A stretch of DNA of 64,000 nucleotides from CAZYFH01 sp965249175. Its GTDB lineage: Bacteria > Acidobacteriota > Vicinamibacteria > Vicinamibacterales > UBA8438. Made by a program: the position numbers and the translations under genes. Of this stretch, positions 43,645 through 56,734 are shown piece after piece. The stretch spans positions 806,001 to 870,000 of the forward strand of contig OZ252227.1 in the NCBI GenBank assembly GCA_965249175.1, given 5' to 3'. Each line of letters opens with the position of its first letter. The first letter of the stretch is position 1. The notes below the pieces were generated by a model. That model was not told where the DNA came from, made no database searches, and saw nothing but the letters and a program-made list of their open reading frames with translations.

Positions 43645-45070
43645 AGGGTGAGCTAATCTTAGTTGAAAATTGAAACGGCTCCAGACCCTGTGGTGTGATG
43701 ACGTTGCAAAAGACGGACATCACCCCACGAGAGAGAGGAGCCACGATGAGTGTCCTACGTGCTGTCAGGAAGCGCAAGAAAGTTCGCAAGCTGGGCTCGG
43801 TCAACATCATTCACCGCGAGGCCTACGCGGATCTGGAGCTGGACGTGAAGGTGGAGCTGATCCGCTCGCTGGTGCCCCTGGGCCTGATGCATGTGCAGGA
43901 GTTGCTCGACCAGGAGGTGACGGCGCTGGCGAGCGAGCGCTACGTCCGGAAGGACGCGTCGGTCGGTGGACGCCGTCACGGCAGTAACCCTGGGACGGTG
44001 GGTCTCGCGGGGCAGCGCGTGCCGATTCGCGTGCCCCGGATTCGTCGCCTCGCAGGGAGCGAGATTCCGCTGCGGTCGTATGCGGCGTTGCATGACGACC
44101 GCGAGGTGGACGACGCGCTGCTGCGACGGGTGCTCTACGGGATCTCGTGCCGCAACTACGCGGCGGCCGCGGCGGCGATTCCCGGGGCGATCGGGCTGTC
44201 GAGTTCGACGGTGTCCCGGGGGTTCATCCAGGCCAGCGCGGCGCAGCTACGGGCGTTCCAGGAGCGGGACCTATCCGATGAGGACGTGGTGGCCGTGTTC
44301 CTGGACGGCAAGACGTTCGCTGACGCGACGATGGTCATCGCGCTAGGCATCACGCTGTCTGGGGAGAAACGCTTCCTGGGCTTCGTCGAAACGGACACGG
44401 AGAACGCGACGGTGCTCACACCGTTCCTGCGGTCGTTGGTCGAGCGGGGCCTCGACCTCTCCCAGGGTGTGCTGGTCATCCTCGATGGCGGCAAGGGGCT
44501 CCGCACGGCCGTCCGGAAGGCCTTCCGGGGCCGGGCCCTGGTCCAACGGTGCCAGTGGCACAAGCGCGAGAACGTGGTGAGCTACCTGGCCAAGCACGAG
44601 CAGGCGGTGTGGCGTCAGCGTCTCCAGCGAGCGTACAACCGGCCGGACTACGACGAGGCCCTCGGTGCGCTCGAGACGCTCCACGGCGAGTTGGACGAGC
44701 GGAACCAGTCGGCGGCTGACAGCTTGGCGGAAGGCCTGGACGAAACCCTGACGTGACATCGATTGGGCGTGTACGGAGTGCTGGGCCGGTCGCTGAAGAC
44801 GACGAACTGTCTGGAGTCGGTCAATGCGCTGGTCGAGGAACGCTGCGCGAAGGTAGATCACTGGCAGAGCTCGAGCCAACGCCACCGCTGGCTGGCGACC
44901 GCCCTCCTGGACATCGAACCGCGCTTACGAAGGGTGAGGGGCTACCGCCACCTTCCCACGCTTCGGGCCGCATTGAAGCGAGAACTGAAGATCGACACGA
45001 CGACGTCGAAGAAGCAGGCCGCGTAAGCCATCGGGAGCCGTGGAGAGTTTCAACTAAGAATGGGCTTGAC
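43645..45070 (+). mobile_element. IS256-type (mutator) insertion sequence with broken transposase
   Basis: Inverted repeats at 43655-43682 and 45034-45061 match at 22 of 28 positions (both contain TCTTAGTTGAAA and ACGGCTCC). The unit is flanked by an 11-base direct repeat TCGGACAGAGG at 43634-43644 and 45071-45081, 9-10 bases outside the inverted repeats. IS256 members usually make 8-9 base duplications, so the exact outer boundary is uncertain; I set it against the direct repeats. The transposase inside carries one in-frame stop. Confidence 0.75.
43746..45026 (+). pseudogene. IS256-type transposase interrupted by one in-frame TGA
   Basis: One continuous frame of 426 codons apart from a TGA at 44754-44756, between LAEGLDETLT and HRLGVYGVLGRSLKTTN. 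The start at 43746 has GAGAGGAG 6 bases upstream. The first two catalytic Asp are in VFLDGKTFAD and VILDGGKGLR, but the third residue, Glu in NCLESVNALVEE, lies after the stop, so the truncated protein should be inactive. A CGA-to-TGA transition would explain it. No other damage is visible, so the event is recent. Confidence 0.85.
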
Positions 45071-45148
45071 TCGGACAGAGGGGAGACCCTAGAACGACGT
45101 TATCGTCTTATCGTCGCTGTATAGCAACAAAAATGTAAACACGTAAGT

Positions 45149-46720
45149 CTACCGAAATCGTCGGCAGTCGATACCATGTTTCTTCACTTTGTAGCTGACG
45201 ATGCGTTCCGTCGAGTCGAGAAGCTTGGCGGCCTTGACCCGGTTGCCGCGCGTGGTCTTGAGCGCGTCCTGCAGGAGATCCTTCTCATAGGCGCCGACGG
45301 CGTCGGCCAGCGAGACGTTGGTGGTCGTCCCCGAGGCTTCCCCGGTTTGCAGCGAGGGCGGCAGGTGGTGGGCATGGACGACGTTGCCGTCGCAGACCAG
45401 CACCGCGCGCTCGATGGCGTTCTCCAGTTCCCGCACGTTGCCAGGCCAGTGATAGGCCATGAACATATCTATGGCTGGGGTCGAGATGCGTTTGACGCTC
45501 TTTCCGTGCTCGACAGAGTACTTGTCGAGAAAGCTGTCCGCGAGGAGTAACACATCGGTCTTTCGCTCCCGGAGCGGCGGCACAAAAATCGTGAACACAT
45601 CGAGCCGGTAGTGCAGGTCCTCTCGAAGGGTCCCAGCGGCGATGGCCTTCTCGAGGTCGGCATTGGTCGCGGCAATCATCCGCACATTGACCTTGACGGA
45701 GGCGATGCCGCCAAGACGCTCGAATTCCTTCTCCTGGAGCACCCGGAGCAGCTTGACCTGGGTCGAGAGGTTGATGTCGCCGATCTCGTCCAGGAAGACC
45801 GTGCCGCCTTCGGCCAGCTCGAAACGGCCCTTTTTCCGCATCGCCGCGCCCGTGAAGGCGCCCTTCTCGTATCCGAACAGCTCGGATTCGATGAGGGAAT
45901 CGGGGAGTGCCGCGCAGCTCACCTTGACGAACGGCTTCTTGGCGCGCGGCGAGTTGTAGTGGATGGCGTGTGCGATCAGCTCCTTACCGGTACCAGACTC
46001 GCCGCGAATCAGGACGGTGGTGTTGGTTGCGGCGACACGCGCGATCTGCTCGTAGACCTGCCGCATGGGCCCGCTCGTCCCGATGATGTGGGAAAAGTCG
46101 TAGCGTTGTTTCAGCTCCTCCTTCAGGTGGATGTTTTCGTCGAGCAGCCGCTGACGCTCGGCCTCAGCGGCCTGTTGGAGGCGAATCGCCTGACCAAACA
46201 TGGTCGACACGACGCGACAGACATGCAGGTCGCGATCGTAGTTACGCGTCTTCTCGAACAGGAAGTCGACGTTCAGCGCGCCAATCGACTGCCATTCGCC
46301 TGGGATCGGCACCGACATGAACGTGATCTCCGAGCGCGTCCCACGCTGCCGTCGTCCGGTCCGGTGGAGAAACATCGGTTCCTGGCTGATCTGCGGCACG
46401 ACGACCGGCTTGCCGCTGGCGACCACGCGCCCGGTGATCCCTTCGCCCATTTCCCACTCCGCGTGCCGGCCAGCGCCGGTCAGGCCGGCTGACGCCTCGA
46501 CCCGCAACCGTCCCGTGTCCGGGTCGGCGAGCACGACCGCGCCGCGAATCACGCCGTAGTCGTGGTCCAGCAGCTCGAGCGCGCGCTGGAGACCGGCCCG
46601 CGGGCTTTGTGCGACGGTCAGCGCCTGGTTGATCTCGGCGAGGATCGCCAGCGGTCGGACGTCGTCGGCGAGCGTCTTCAGGTTCTTCATCGTCCGTGTC
46701 TTGGCGGCCCTGGAAACCAT
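45149..46720 (-). CDS. sigma-54-dependent activator, GAF-AAA+-Fis (NifA/NtrC-like)
   Basis: 523 residues. N-terminal GAF domain (about 25-185), linker, AAA+ domain with GESGTGKE (Walker A, near 237), the sigma-54 contact loop GAFTGA near 285 and GTVFLDEIGD (Walker B), then a Fis-type helix-turn-helix at the end (NRVKAAKLLDSTERIVSYKVKKHGID). Domain order matches NifA, but no nif structural genes are in the window. It lies 51 bases after gltD in the lysR-gltB-gltD run, so it is probably the activator of the two sigma-54 promoters found nearby. The GAF domain may bind 2-oxoglutarate as in NifA; not shown. Confidence 0.92.
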   Translation of the reverse strand: MVSRAAKTRTMKNLKTLADDVRPLAILAEINQALTVAQSPRAGLQRALELLDHDYGVIRGAVVLADPDTGRLRVEASAGLTGAGRHAEWEMGEGITGRVVASGKPVVVPQISQEPMFLHRTGRRQRGTRSEITFMSVPIPGEWQSIGALNVDFLFEKTRNYDRDLHVCRVVSTMFGQAIRLQQAAEAERQRLLDENIHLKEELKQRYDFSHIIGTSGPMRQVYEQIARVAATNTTVLIRGESGTGKELIAHAIHYNSPRAKKPFVKVSCAALPDSLIESELFGYEKGAFTGAAMRKKGRFELAEGGTVFLDEIGDINLSTQVKLLRVLQEKEFERLGGIASVKVNVRMIAATNADLEKAIAAGTLREDLHYRLDVFTIFVPPLRERKTDVLLLADSFLDKYSVEHGKSVKRISTPAIDMFMAYHWPGNVRELENAIERAVLVCDGNVVHAHHLPPSLQTGEASGTTTNVSLADAVGAYEKDLLQDALKTTRGNRVKAAKLLDSTERIVSYKVKKHGIDCRRFR

Positions 46721-46771
46721 GGCCGAACCCGTTCCAAAGAACGTGCCAAGTCAGGGAACGCAGGAACTACG

Positions 46772-48217
46772 CTAGACAGGCGCCGGGAGGGTGGATGTGC
46801 CCATGAGATAGGCATCGATCCCCCGCGCGGCGCTCCGCCCCTCGGCGATCGCCCACACGATCAACGATTGACCGCGCTGCATGTCGCCCGCCGTGAAGAC
46901 TGCCGGCTCGCTGGTCATCCAGTTCGCATCCCGCCAGACATTGCCGCGATCGGTCAGCCGCACCCCGAGCTCGGCCAGCATGCCCGGGCGCTCGGGTCCC
47001 AGGAACCCCATCGCTAGTAGCACCAGGTCGGCGTCGACCTGAAACTCACCACCCGCGACGGGATCGAACGACGGCCGCCCGTTCCGACGGGTCATCTCGA
47101 CGTTCGTGCCATAGAGCTTCTCGACCCGGCCGTTCTGCCCGCCGCCGAATCGCTGGGTCGATACCGCGTACCGGCGATCGCCGCCTTCTTCGTGGGCGGC
47201 CGAGACGCGGAAAATGTGGGGCCATGTCGGCCAGGGGTTGTCCCCGGCCCGCGAGTCGGGCGGGCGTGGCAATAGCTCGAACTGCGCGACAGATCGGGCG
47301 CCTTGCCGGTGCACGGTGCCGAGGCAATCCGCACCGGTGTCTCCGCCGCCGATGATGACGACATGCTTGTCCCGCGCCGTGATCGCGCCCTCGTCGGGGA
47401 CCACGTCTCCCTCGCAGCGGCGGTTCTGCTGCGTCAGATAGTCCATGGCGAAATGGACACCCGTCAGCTCGCGCCCGGGCACGTCGAGATCGCGTGGACA
47501 GCCGGCCCCGCCGGCGAGGAGCATCGCGTCGTGCTCGCGGCGGAGACGCTCGGCCGGCGTGTCGATCCCTACGTTGACGCCCGTGCGGAAGCGGACACCC
47601 TCCTCTTCCAGGACCTGGAGGCGACGGTTCAGGAACCGCTTCTCCATCTTGAATTCGGGGATGCCATAGCGCAAGAGCCCACCGACCCGGTCCGCTTTCT
47701 CGAAAACCGTGACGGTGTGGCCGACGCCGTTGAGCTGGTCTGCGGCGGCGAGACCGGCCGGACCAGAGCCGATGATGGCCACCGTCTTGCCAGTGCGCAC
47801 GGCCGGCGGTGTCGCGCGAATCCACCGTTCCTCGAACGCCCGCTCGATGACCGCCAGCTCGATCGACTTGATCGCGACCGACTGACGGTCGATCGCCAGC
47901 ACGCACGATCCCTCGCATGGCGCCGGGCACAGCCGTCCGGTCCATTCGGGAAAGTTGTTCGTCTTGTGCAGGCGGTCGATGGCCGCGCGCCAGTTGCCGC
48001 GATACACGAGGTCGTTCCAGTCGGGAATCAGATTGCCAAGGGGGCACCCCTCGTGGCAGAACGGGATGCCACAGTCCATGCAACGAGCCCCCTCCGCGCG
48101 GACGTCGGGTGCGGGATGCGGCAGATAGACTTCGCGCCAGTCGGTGACGCGCTTCGACACCGGGCGGGTCGGTGCCGTCTGACGCTCGATGTCGAGAAAC
48201 CCCTTGAGTTTTCCCAT
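46772..48217 (-). CDS. gltD: glutamate synthase small subunit
   Basis: 481 residues. N-terminal [4Fe-4S] region CMDCGIPFCHEGCPLGN and RLCPAPCEGSCVLAI, FAD motif IIGSGPAGLAAADQL near 147, NADPH motif VIIGGGDTGADCLGT near 285. Transfers electrons from NADPH to the large subunit for glutamate synthesis from glutamine and 2-oxoglutarate. 9 bases after gltB. Confidence 0.97.
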   Translation of the reverse strand: MGKLKGFLDIERQTAPTRPVSKRVTDWREVYLPHPAPDVRAEGARCMDCGIPFCHEGCPLGNLIPDWNDLVYRGNWRAAIDRLHKTNNFPEWTGRLCPAPCEGSCVLAIDRQSVAIKSIELAVIERAFEERWIRATPPAVRTGKTVAIIGSGPAGLAAADQLNGVGHTVTVFEKADRVGGLLRYGIPEFKMEKRFLNRRLQVLEEEGVRFRTGVNVGIDTPAERLRREHDAMLLAGGAGCPRDLDVPGRELTGVHFAMDYLTQQNRRCEGDVVPDEGAITARDKHVVIIGGGDTGADCLGTVHRQGARSVAQFELLPRPPDSRAGDNPWPTWPHIFRVSAAHEEGGDRRYAVSTQRFGGGQNGRVEKLYGTNVEMTRRNGRPSFDPVAGGEFQVDADLVLLAMGFLGPERPGMLAELGVRLTDRGNVWRDANWMTSEPAVFTAGDMQRGQSLIVWAIAEGRSAARGIDAYLMGTSTLPAPV

Positions 48218-48226
48218 GGGTCCCGT

Positions 48227-52822
<4,596 letters not shown>

Positions 52823-52826
52823 CTGG

Positions 52827-53837
52827 TCAGCTCGCGCTCCGGCCGGAAACGGCGGCGCGCGATCGGCTCGCGCGGCCCGACTCCGCGCGCCGCCCGTGTC
52901 GTGCCGCCTGCCCACCCGATTGGCGACCGGCCGCGGCGGCACTAGTCGGGGCGCACAGCACCTTGATGAACTCGGTGACGGCCGGGTTGAGGCGTCGCTT
53001 GCGGCGGTGGATGATGGTCAGGGGGCGGACGAACGGGGTATCTCCGGCGGCGGTTCGCAGCCCGACTTTCACGAGTGTGCGCTGCTGTACCTCGCGTCGC
53101 ACGGTCGGTTCGGGCAGGATGGCGACGCCGGCACCATCCTCGATCGCCTGCTTGATGTTCTCGATGTTGTCGAACTCGGCCGCGACCTGTACGTCGGCGT
53201 CATGCCGCCGGAGAAACCGGTCAATCTCCCGGCGCACCGGTAACCCCCGGTCGAACGTCACGAAAGCCTCACCGGCCAACTCTTGCGGTCCGAGCGCCGT
53301 TTTCTCCTGCGCGAATCGATGGGTGGGCAGGCAGGCGACCACCATTGTCTGGCTTTGCCAGGGGATCGCCGTCAGCTCGCGCCCGGGGGTTGCAAACGAG
53401 ATGAGGCCAAGGTCCGATTGGTCGTTGAGCACGCGCATGTAGATCTGATCCGGATGCATGTACTCGAGATCGACTCCCACGCCAGGCACCGATGCGCGGA
53501 ACTGGTCGACGTACTGGCTGAGATCGTGCAGCCGCACCGAGTAGATGGACGCGAGACGGACCGTGTACCCGGAGGGGTGCTGCCGTCGTTGCACGGCCTC
53601 CTCCAGCTCGTGATAGCGGTCGACGATCTCCTGACAGCCCTTGAAGAACAGCTTGCCTTCCGGTGTCAGCAGCCAGGGGCGCTTGGAGCGATCGATGAGC
53701 TGTGTCCCGAGCCGTTTCTCGATCTGACGGACGGCCTGGCTGGCCGCGGACTGGCTCACCGAGTTGGCCATCGCGCCGCGTGAGAAGCTCTGGTGACGGA
53801 CCACGTCACAGAAAATATTGAGGGCCTCGAGATGCAT
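52827..53837 (-). CDS. LysR-family transcription regulator
   Basis: 336 residues. Winged helix-turn-helix 1-60 (SFSRGAMANSVSQSAASQAV, RQIEKRLGTQLIDRS), then a periplasmic-binding-protein-like effector domain in a CysB-like style (FDRGLPVRREIDRFLRRHDA). The last ~45 residues are Ala/Arg/Ser rich and low in complexity. The stop is 5 bases before gltB, on the same strand, so it may autoregulate gltBD as GltC does in Bacillus; effector unknown. Confidence 0.9.
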   Translation of the reverse strand: MHLEALNIFCDVVRHQSFSRGAMANSVSQSAASQAVRQIEKRLGTQLIDRSKRPWLLTPEGKLFFKGCQEIVDRYHELEEAVQRRQHPSGYTVRLASIYSVRLHDLSQYVDQFRASVPGVGVDLEYMHPDQIYMRVLNDQSDLGLISFATPGRELTAIPWQSQTMVVACLPTHRFAQEKTALGPQELAGEAFVTFDRGLPVRREIDRFLRRHDADVQVAAEFDNIENIKQAIEDGAGVAILPEPTVRREVQQRTLVKVGLRTAAGDTPFVRPLTIIHRRKRRLNPAVTEFIKVLCAPTSAAAAGRQSGGQAARHGRRAESGRASRSRAAVSGRSAS

Positions 53838-53964
53838 GGGCAGACACTTTACCCACCATAGTCACTAATGGCAAGTCGTCGCTATATTAATGTTTATGAT
53901 TCAGAAGATCCATTGTCGTGGGGTCGCCACGGGGGGTGGTAGAGGCACGTAAGACTCTTTAAAT

Positions 53965-53994
53965 AATATAGTTACAACGATTCCAGAAAGGCAA
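53965..53994 (-). promoter_or_regulatory. possible sigma-70 promoter for lysR-gltBD
   Basis: Minus-strand TTGCCT and TATATT are 18 bases apart in an AT-rich island, about 120 bases before the LysR ATG. No other promoter-like pair is as good in this 240-base gap. Not tested against the genome's own promoter style. Confidence 0.4.
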
Positions 53995-54081
53995 GAAAGT
54001 GGGGCGAGTGCCCGAATGTCGCGAGCACCCGTCGTTCACTTCGCACGGAGCCTCGTCGACGCCCGCACGCCACGACAGCAC

Positions 54082-55095
54082 TCATGACGGCGTGATGATG
54101 ACTTTTCCGAGAGTGTCGTCCTCGATCATGTGCCGGAGCGCCGCGCGGAACTCGCCGAGCGGGTAGGTGCTATCGATGACGGGCGTGATCTTTCCGGCTT
54201 CGAGGAGCTCCCTCAGTACCGAGATCGTGTCTTTCTTTGTCGGCAGCGGAATGCCTGGGCCTCGCAGCTGCTTCACAAAGCGGGACAGGAACACGAGTCC
54301 CAGGAACTGCGGGAAGATGCCCAACGCACGTGTGCCCGACGCCCCGAAACCCTCATGCCCGATGAGCACGTATCGTCCGTCCGGTGCGAGCACGCGCTGG
54401 CAGGCGGAGAAGGGGTGGTTCCCGGGCACATCGAAGATGAGATCGTAGCGATGCCCGTTTCGGGTGAAGTCCTCCCGGGTGTAGTCGACGACATGATCTG
54501 CCCCGAGCGAGCGCAGCATGCTCAGCTTGCTCGTGCCGTCCACGGCGGTCACGTGGGCCCCGTAGGCCTTCACGATTTGGAGGGCGAGGGAACCCACACC
54601 GCCCCCGGCGCCGTTGACCAGCACCCGCTTCCCGGGGAGTGATCGGCTCGCCCCGCGGAGGTTCTGCAGGGCGATGAATCCGGATGCGGGAACGGCGGCG
54701 GCCTGTGCGAAGGTGACGTTGTCAGGCTTCAGCGCCAGCTGGTCCTGTCGCACGGCCACGAATTCGGCGTAGGCGCCGCCGTTGGCCCACTGGCTCGGCG
54801 TGCTGGTTTCCCCGAAGACCTCGTCACCTTGCCGAAAGCCCGTCACGTTGGCGCCGACCGACTCGACGACTCCCGACATATCGGTCCCTGGGATCGGGTT
54901 CTTGGGTCTGGAAAACCCGGCTCCCATCAGACGAAGCACATAGGGGCGCCCCGTCACGACGTGCCAGACGTCTGGATGGACCGACGCCGCGCGTACCCGC
55001 ACCAGCACGTCGTCAGCGCCGACCGACGGCTGGGGGACGTCGCGGAGCTCGAGCGTGTCGGGAGAACCGTATTGCGCTTGAACGACCGCCTTCAT
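54082..55095 (-). CDS. NAD(P)-dependent alcohol dehydrogenase/quinone reductase (MDR)
   Basis: 337 residues from the ATG at 55095. GroES-like domain (VRAASVHPDVWHVVTGRPYV), GTDMSGVVESVGANV, nucleotide fold VLVNGAGGGVGSLALQIVKA near 150. No zinc-binding cysteines. Same type as plasmid-borne RIFT/quinone-reductase-like MDR enzymes; substrate unknown. The open frame upstream to 55224 runs into an IS630 remnant and was not used. Confidence 0.9.
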   Translation of the reverse strand: MKAVVQAQYGSPDTLELRDVPQPSVGADDVLVRVRAASVHPDVWHVVTGRPYVLRLMGAGFSRPKNPIPGTDMSGVVESVGANVTGFRQGDEVFGETSTPSQWANGGAYAEFVAVRQDQLALKPDNVTFAQAAAVPASGFIALQNLRGASRSLPGKRVLVNGAGGGVGSLALQIVKAYGAHVTAVDGTSKLSMLRSLGADHVVDYTREDFTRNGHRYDLIFDVPGNHPFSACQRVLAPDGRYVLIGHEGFGASGTRALGIFPQFLGLVFLSRFVKQLRGPGIPLPTKKDTISVLRELLEAGKITPVIDSTYPLGEFRAALRHMIEDDTLGKVIITPS

Positions 55096-55214
55096 TGCCT
55101 TCCTCACGCCCTCACGACGCTGGGCCGCCGGTGGACGGCCGGTATCCTCGAGAGCGCCTTGGCCGGTTTGCCCCCGCGGCTCGAAGCTAGTGTCCTGTAA
55201 CAGTGGTTCGCGAA

Positions 55215-55497
55215 CAGTTGTCATACTGGGTGTGCAGCCAGCGTTCGCCGAGCAAACCGGGCGATTTCTCGCAAGGATGTCGTCGGCACTCTTGGTCCAG
55301 ACGAACGGCTTCGGTTGCTCATTGGTGACGTCGATGACTCTTGGATCGCGCGTTCGAGGGCGGCGACGCTACGGTGGGAACCGCGGCGGAGCTGCTTCGT
55401 CGTCGCGCTGCGAACCACCGTTCGACCAGGTTCATCCAGGACCCATAGGTCGGTGTGAAGTGCAGGTGGGCTCGCGGGCGCTTGGCTCCTCTGTTCG
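55215..55497 (-). pseudogene. IS630-family transposase 3' remnant
   Basis: Minus-strand fragments of the C-terminal DDE region in different frames: RAHLHFTPTYGSWMNLVERW, then TKQLRRGSHRSVAALERAI, then PKPFVWTKSADDILA in the region near 55300-55240. At least two frameshifts and no 5' part. Decayed mobile-element debris upstream of the dehydrogenase gene. Confidence 0.75.
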
Positions 55498-55530
55498 CGA
55501 TTATGGTCGTTGCAGCGGCTGTTCGGTCGG

Positions 55531-56042
55531 TCACGGCTGGGCCACGGGCAGATAGATAGCCTCGCGTTTGCGTATCAGCAGGTCCGTGACACATCCGGCT
55601 ACGCCACCCCAGAATGCACCGCCGACAGTCCCAAGCACCGCGCCCTGACCGCATTCGATGCCTGAACGAGGGCAGGCGAATCGGTGGTCCTGCCTGCCAG
55701 GAATCCAACGAGAGCGCCAGTTCCGAGGCCAATGAGTAGCCCATTTCGCACGGAATCTCGGCGCCGCTGGTCGATTCGTTTGACAGCACCCTCAAGAAAG
55801 TCGCGACGAGTCCCGTCGACGGTCAGCGTCAAGGAGACATCTGAGAGCGTTGCGATTCGGCCTCTGGTTTCCAGGTCCGAATTGTTAATGACGTAGACCG
55901 TGTCTCCGATCTTGACGCGCACCTGGAGTTCCCCGAACGACCCGGCCGCTCGCTGCGCCAACGCCTCGACCGGGAAACAGAGAGCAAGTAGCCATCCGAC
56001 GCCGACCGCCACGAGAGTCTTCGCGTCACCAGTGAGAGCCAT
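55531..56042 (-). pseudogene. small exported glycine-zipper protein, frameshifted
   Basis: From the ATG at 56042 the product has a signal-like N-terminus (LVAVGVGWLLALCFPVEALAQ), a VGDTVYV-type domain with RIATLSDVSLTLTVDGTRRD, and a glycine-rich helix (GLLIGLGTGALVGFLAGRTT). After about 55650 the frame is lost. In another frame the expected ECGQGAVLGTVGGAFWGGVA and GCVTDLLIRKREAIYLP run to the TGA at 55531. One indel repairs the gene to about 170 residues. Function unknown; similar small proteins are common in acidobacteria. Confidence 0.6.
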
Positions 56043-56196
56043 CTGTCGGTCTCCCTTCTTGAGACTGTCGGTGAGGTCGGTTCGTGCGCTGATTGCCATC
56101 CGCCGCACCGTCCTGTGTTTCAGCTGCGGCGGCCGGAGCAACCACTGGCCGCCGTCCGCTGCAAAAGCTTGTCGGCGGCTTCTCACGCGACAATGT

Positions 56197-56574
56197 TCAG
56201 TGCGAGCTTCGGCTAATTCTAAGTGCGCTGATCGCGGACCAAATGTCGGCCGATCTACTCTCTATCTGTTGACCATAGGCCGCAATGTCAAGTTGGCGCG
56301 CGAGCGTTCGTTGGGCGCCGTCGCCTTGGAAAATACTCAGGCACACGCGGGACAAATGGCTCGCCGCGCTTGCCGGATCAGCCAAGAGCTGCGATACCTT
56401 CGGTTCTCCAGCCCCGGGGATTCCGAGAGTCGCACCTGAGTTCGTGCGCATAGCGAGAAGACGTCGATCCGCCACGCCAGTGCGATTCATAATCTTCTTG
56501 AACGTCCAATAGAACCCTGGTGGCTGGGTCAGCCTTTTGTAGCGCTCGTCGAGCGCCTCATTGAGCCAAGTCAT
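56197..56574 (-). CDS. unknown protein downstream of AlbA_2 gene
   Basis: 125 residues from an ATG at 56574 that overlaps by 17 bases the stop of the interrupted AlbA_2 gene, which suggests coupled translation originally. No recognised domain; soluble, with a basic N-terminal helix (NEALDERYKRLTQPPGFYWT) and a leucine/alanine-rich C-terminus. Longer start at 56652 is in frame but shadows the upstream gene. Lower GC and codon use than the housekeeping neighbours, consistent with acquired DNA. The IS inserted upstream may now block its normal transcription. Confidence 0.45.
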   Translation of the reverse strand: MTWLNEALDERYKRLTQPPGFYWTFKKIMNRTGVADRRLLAMRTNSGATLGIPGAGEPKVSQLLADPASAASHLSRVCLSIFQGDGAQRTLARQLDIAAYGQQIESRSADIWSAISALRISRSSH

Positions 56575-56734
56575 CGGATCGGTACCAAGCAAGTGCAATC
56601 GCCCGAAAGGTGCCAACGATGTAAGGGTGTTTCGGGTTGTCAACAGATTCAACTATTTCCTCCGCTATCAGATCTGCTGGAGCGAGAGTGAGCCAGAAGA
56701 GGAAAGGACTGTATATGTTGTGGAAGGCAGTTTT

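Noticed and set aside
44754..44756. In-frame TGA as a selenocysteine or programmed readthrough codon
   Set aside because: Transposases of this family have no selenocysteine, no obvious stem-loop follows the codon, and a simple CGA-to-TGA mutation explains it.
45149..46720. Evidence for a nitrogen-fixation locus because of the NifA-like activator
   Set aside because: No nifHDK or nif assembly genes are present; the activator's neighbours are all assimilation genes, so general nitrogen control is the simpler reading.
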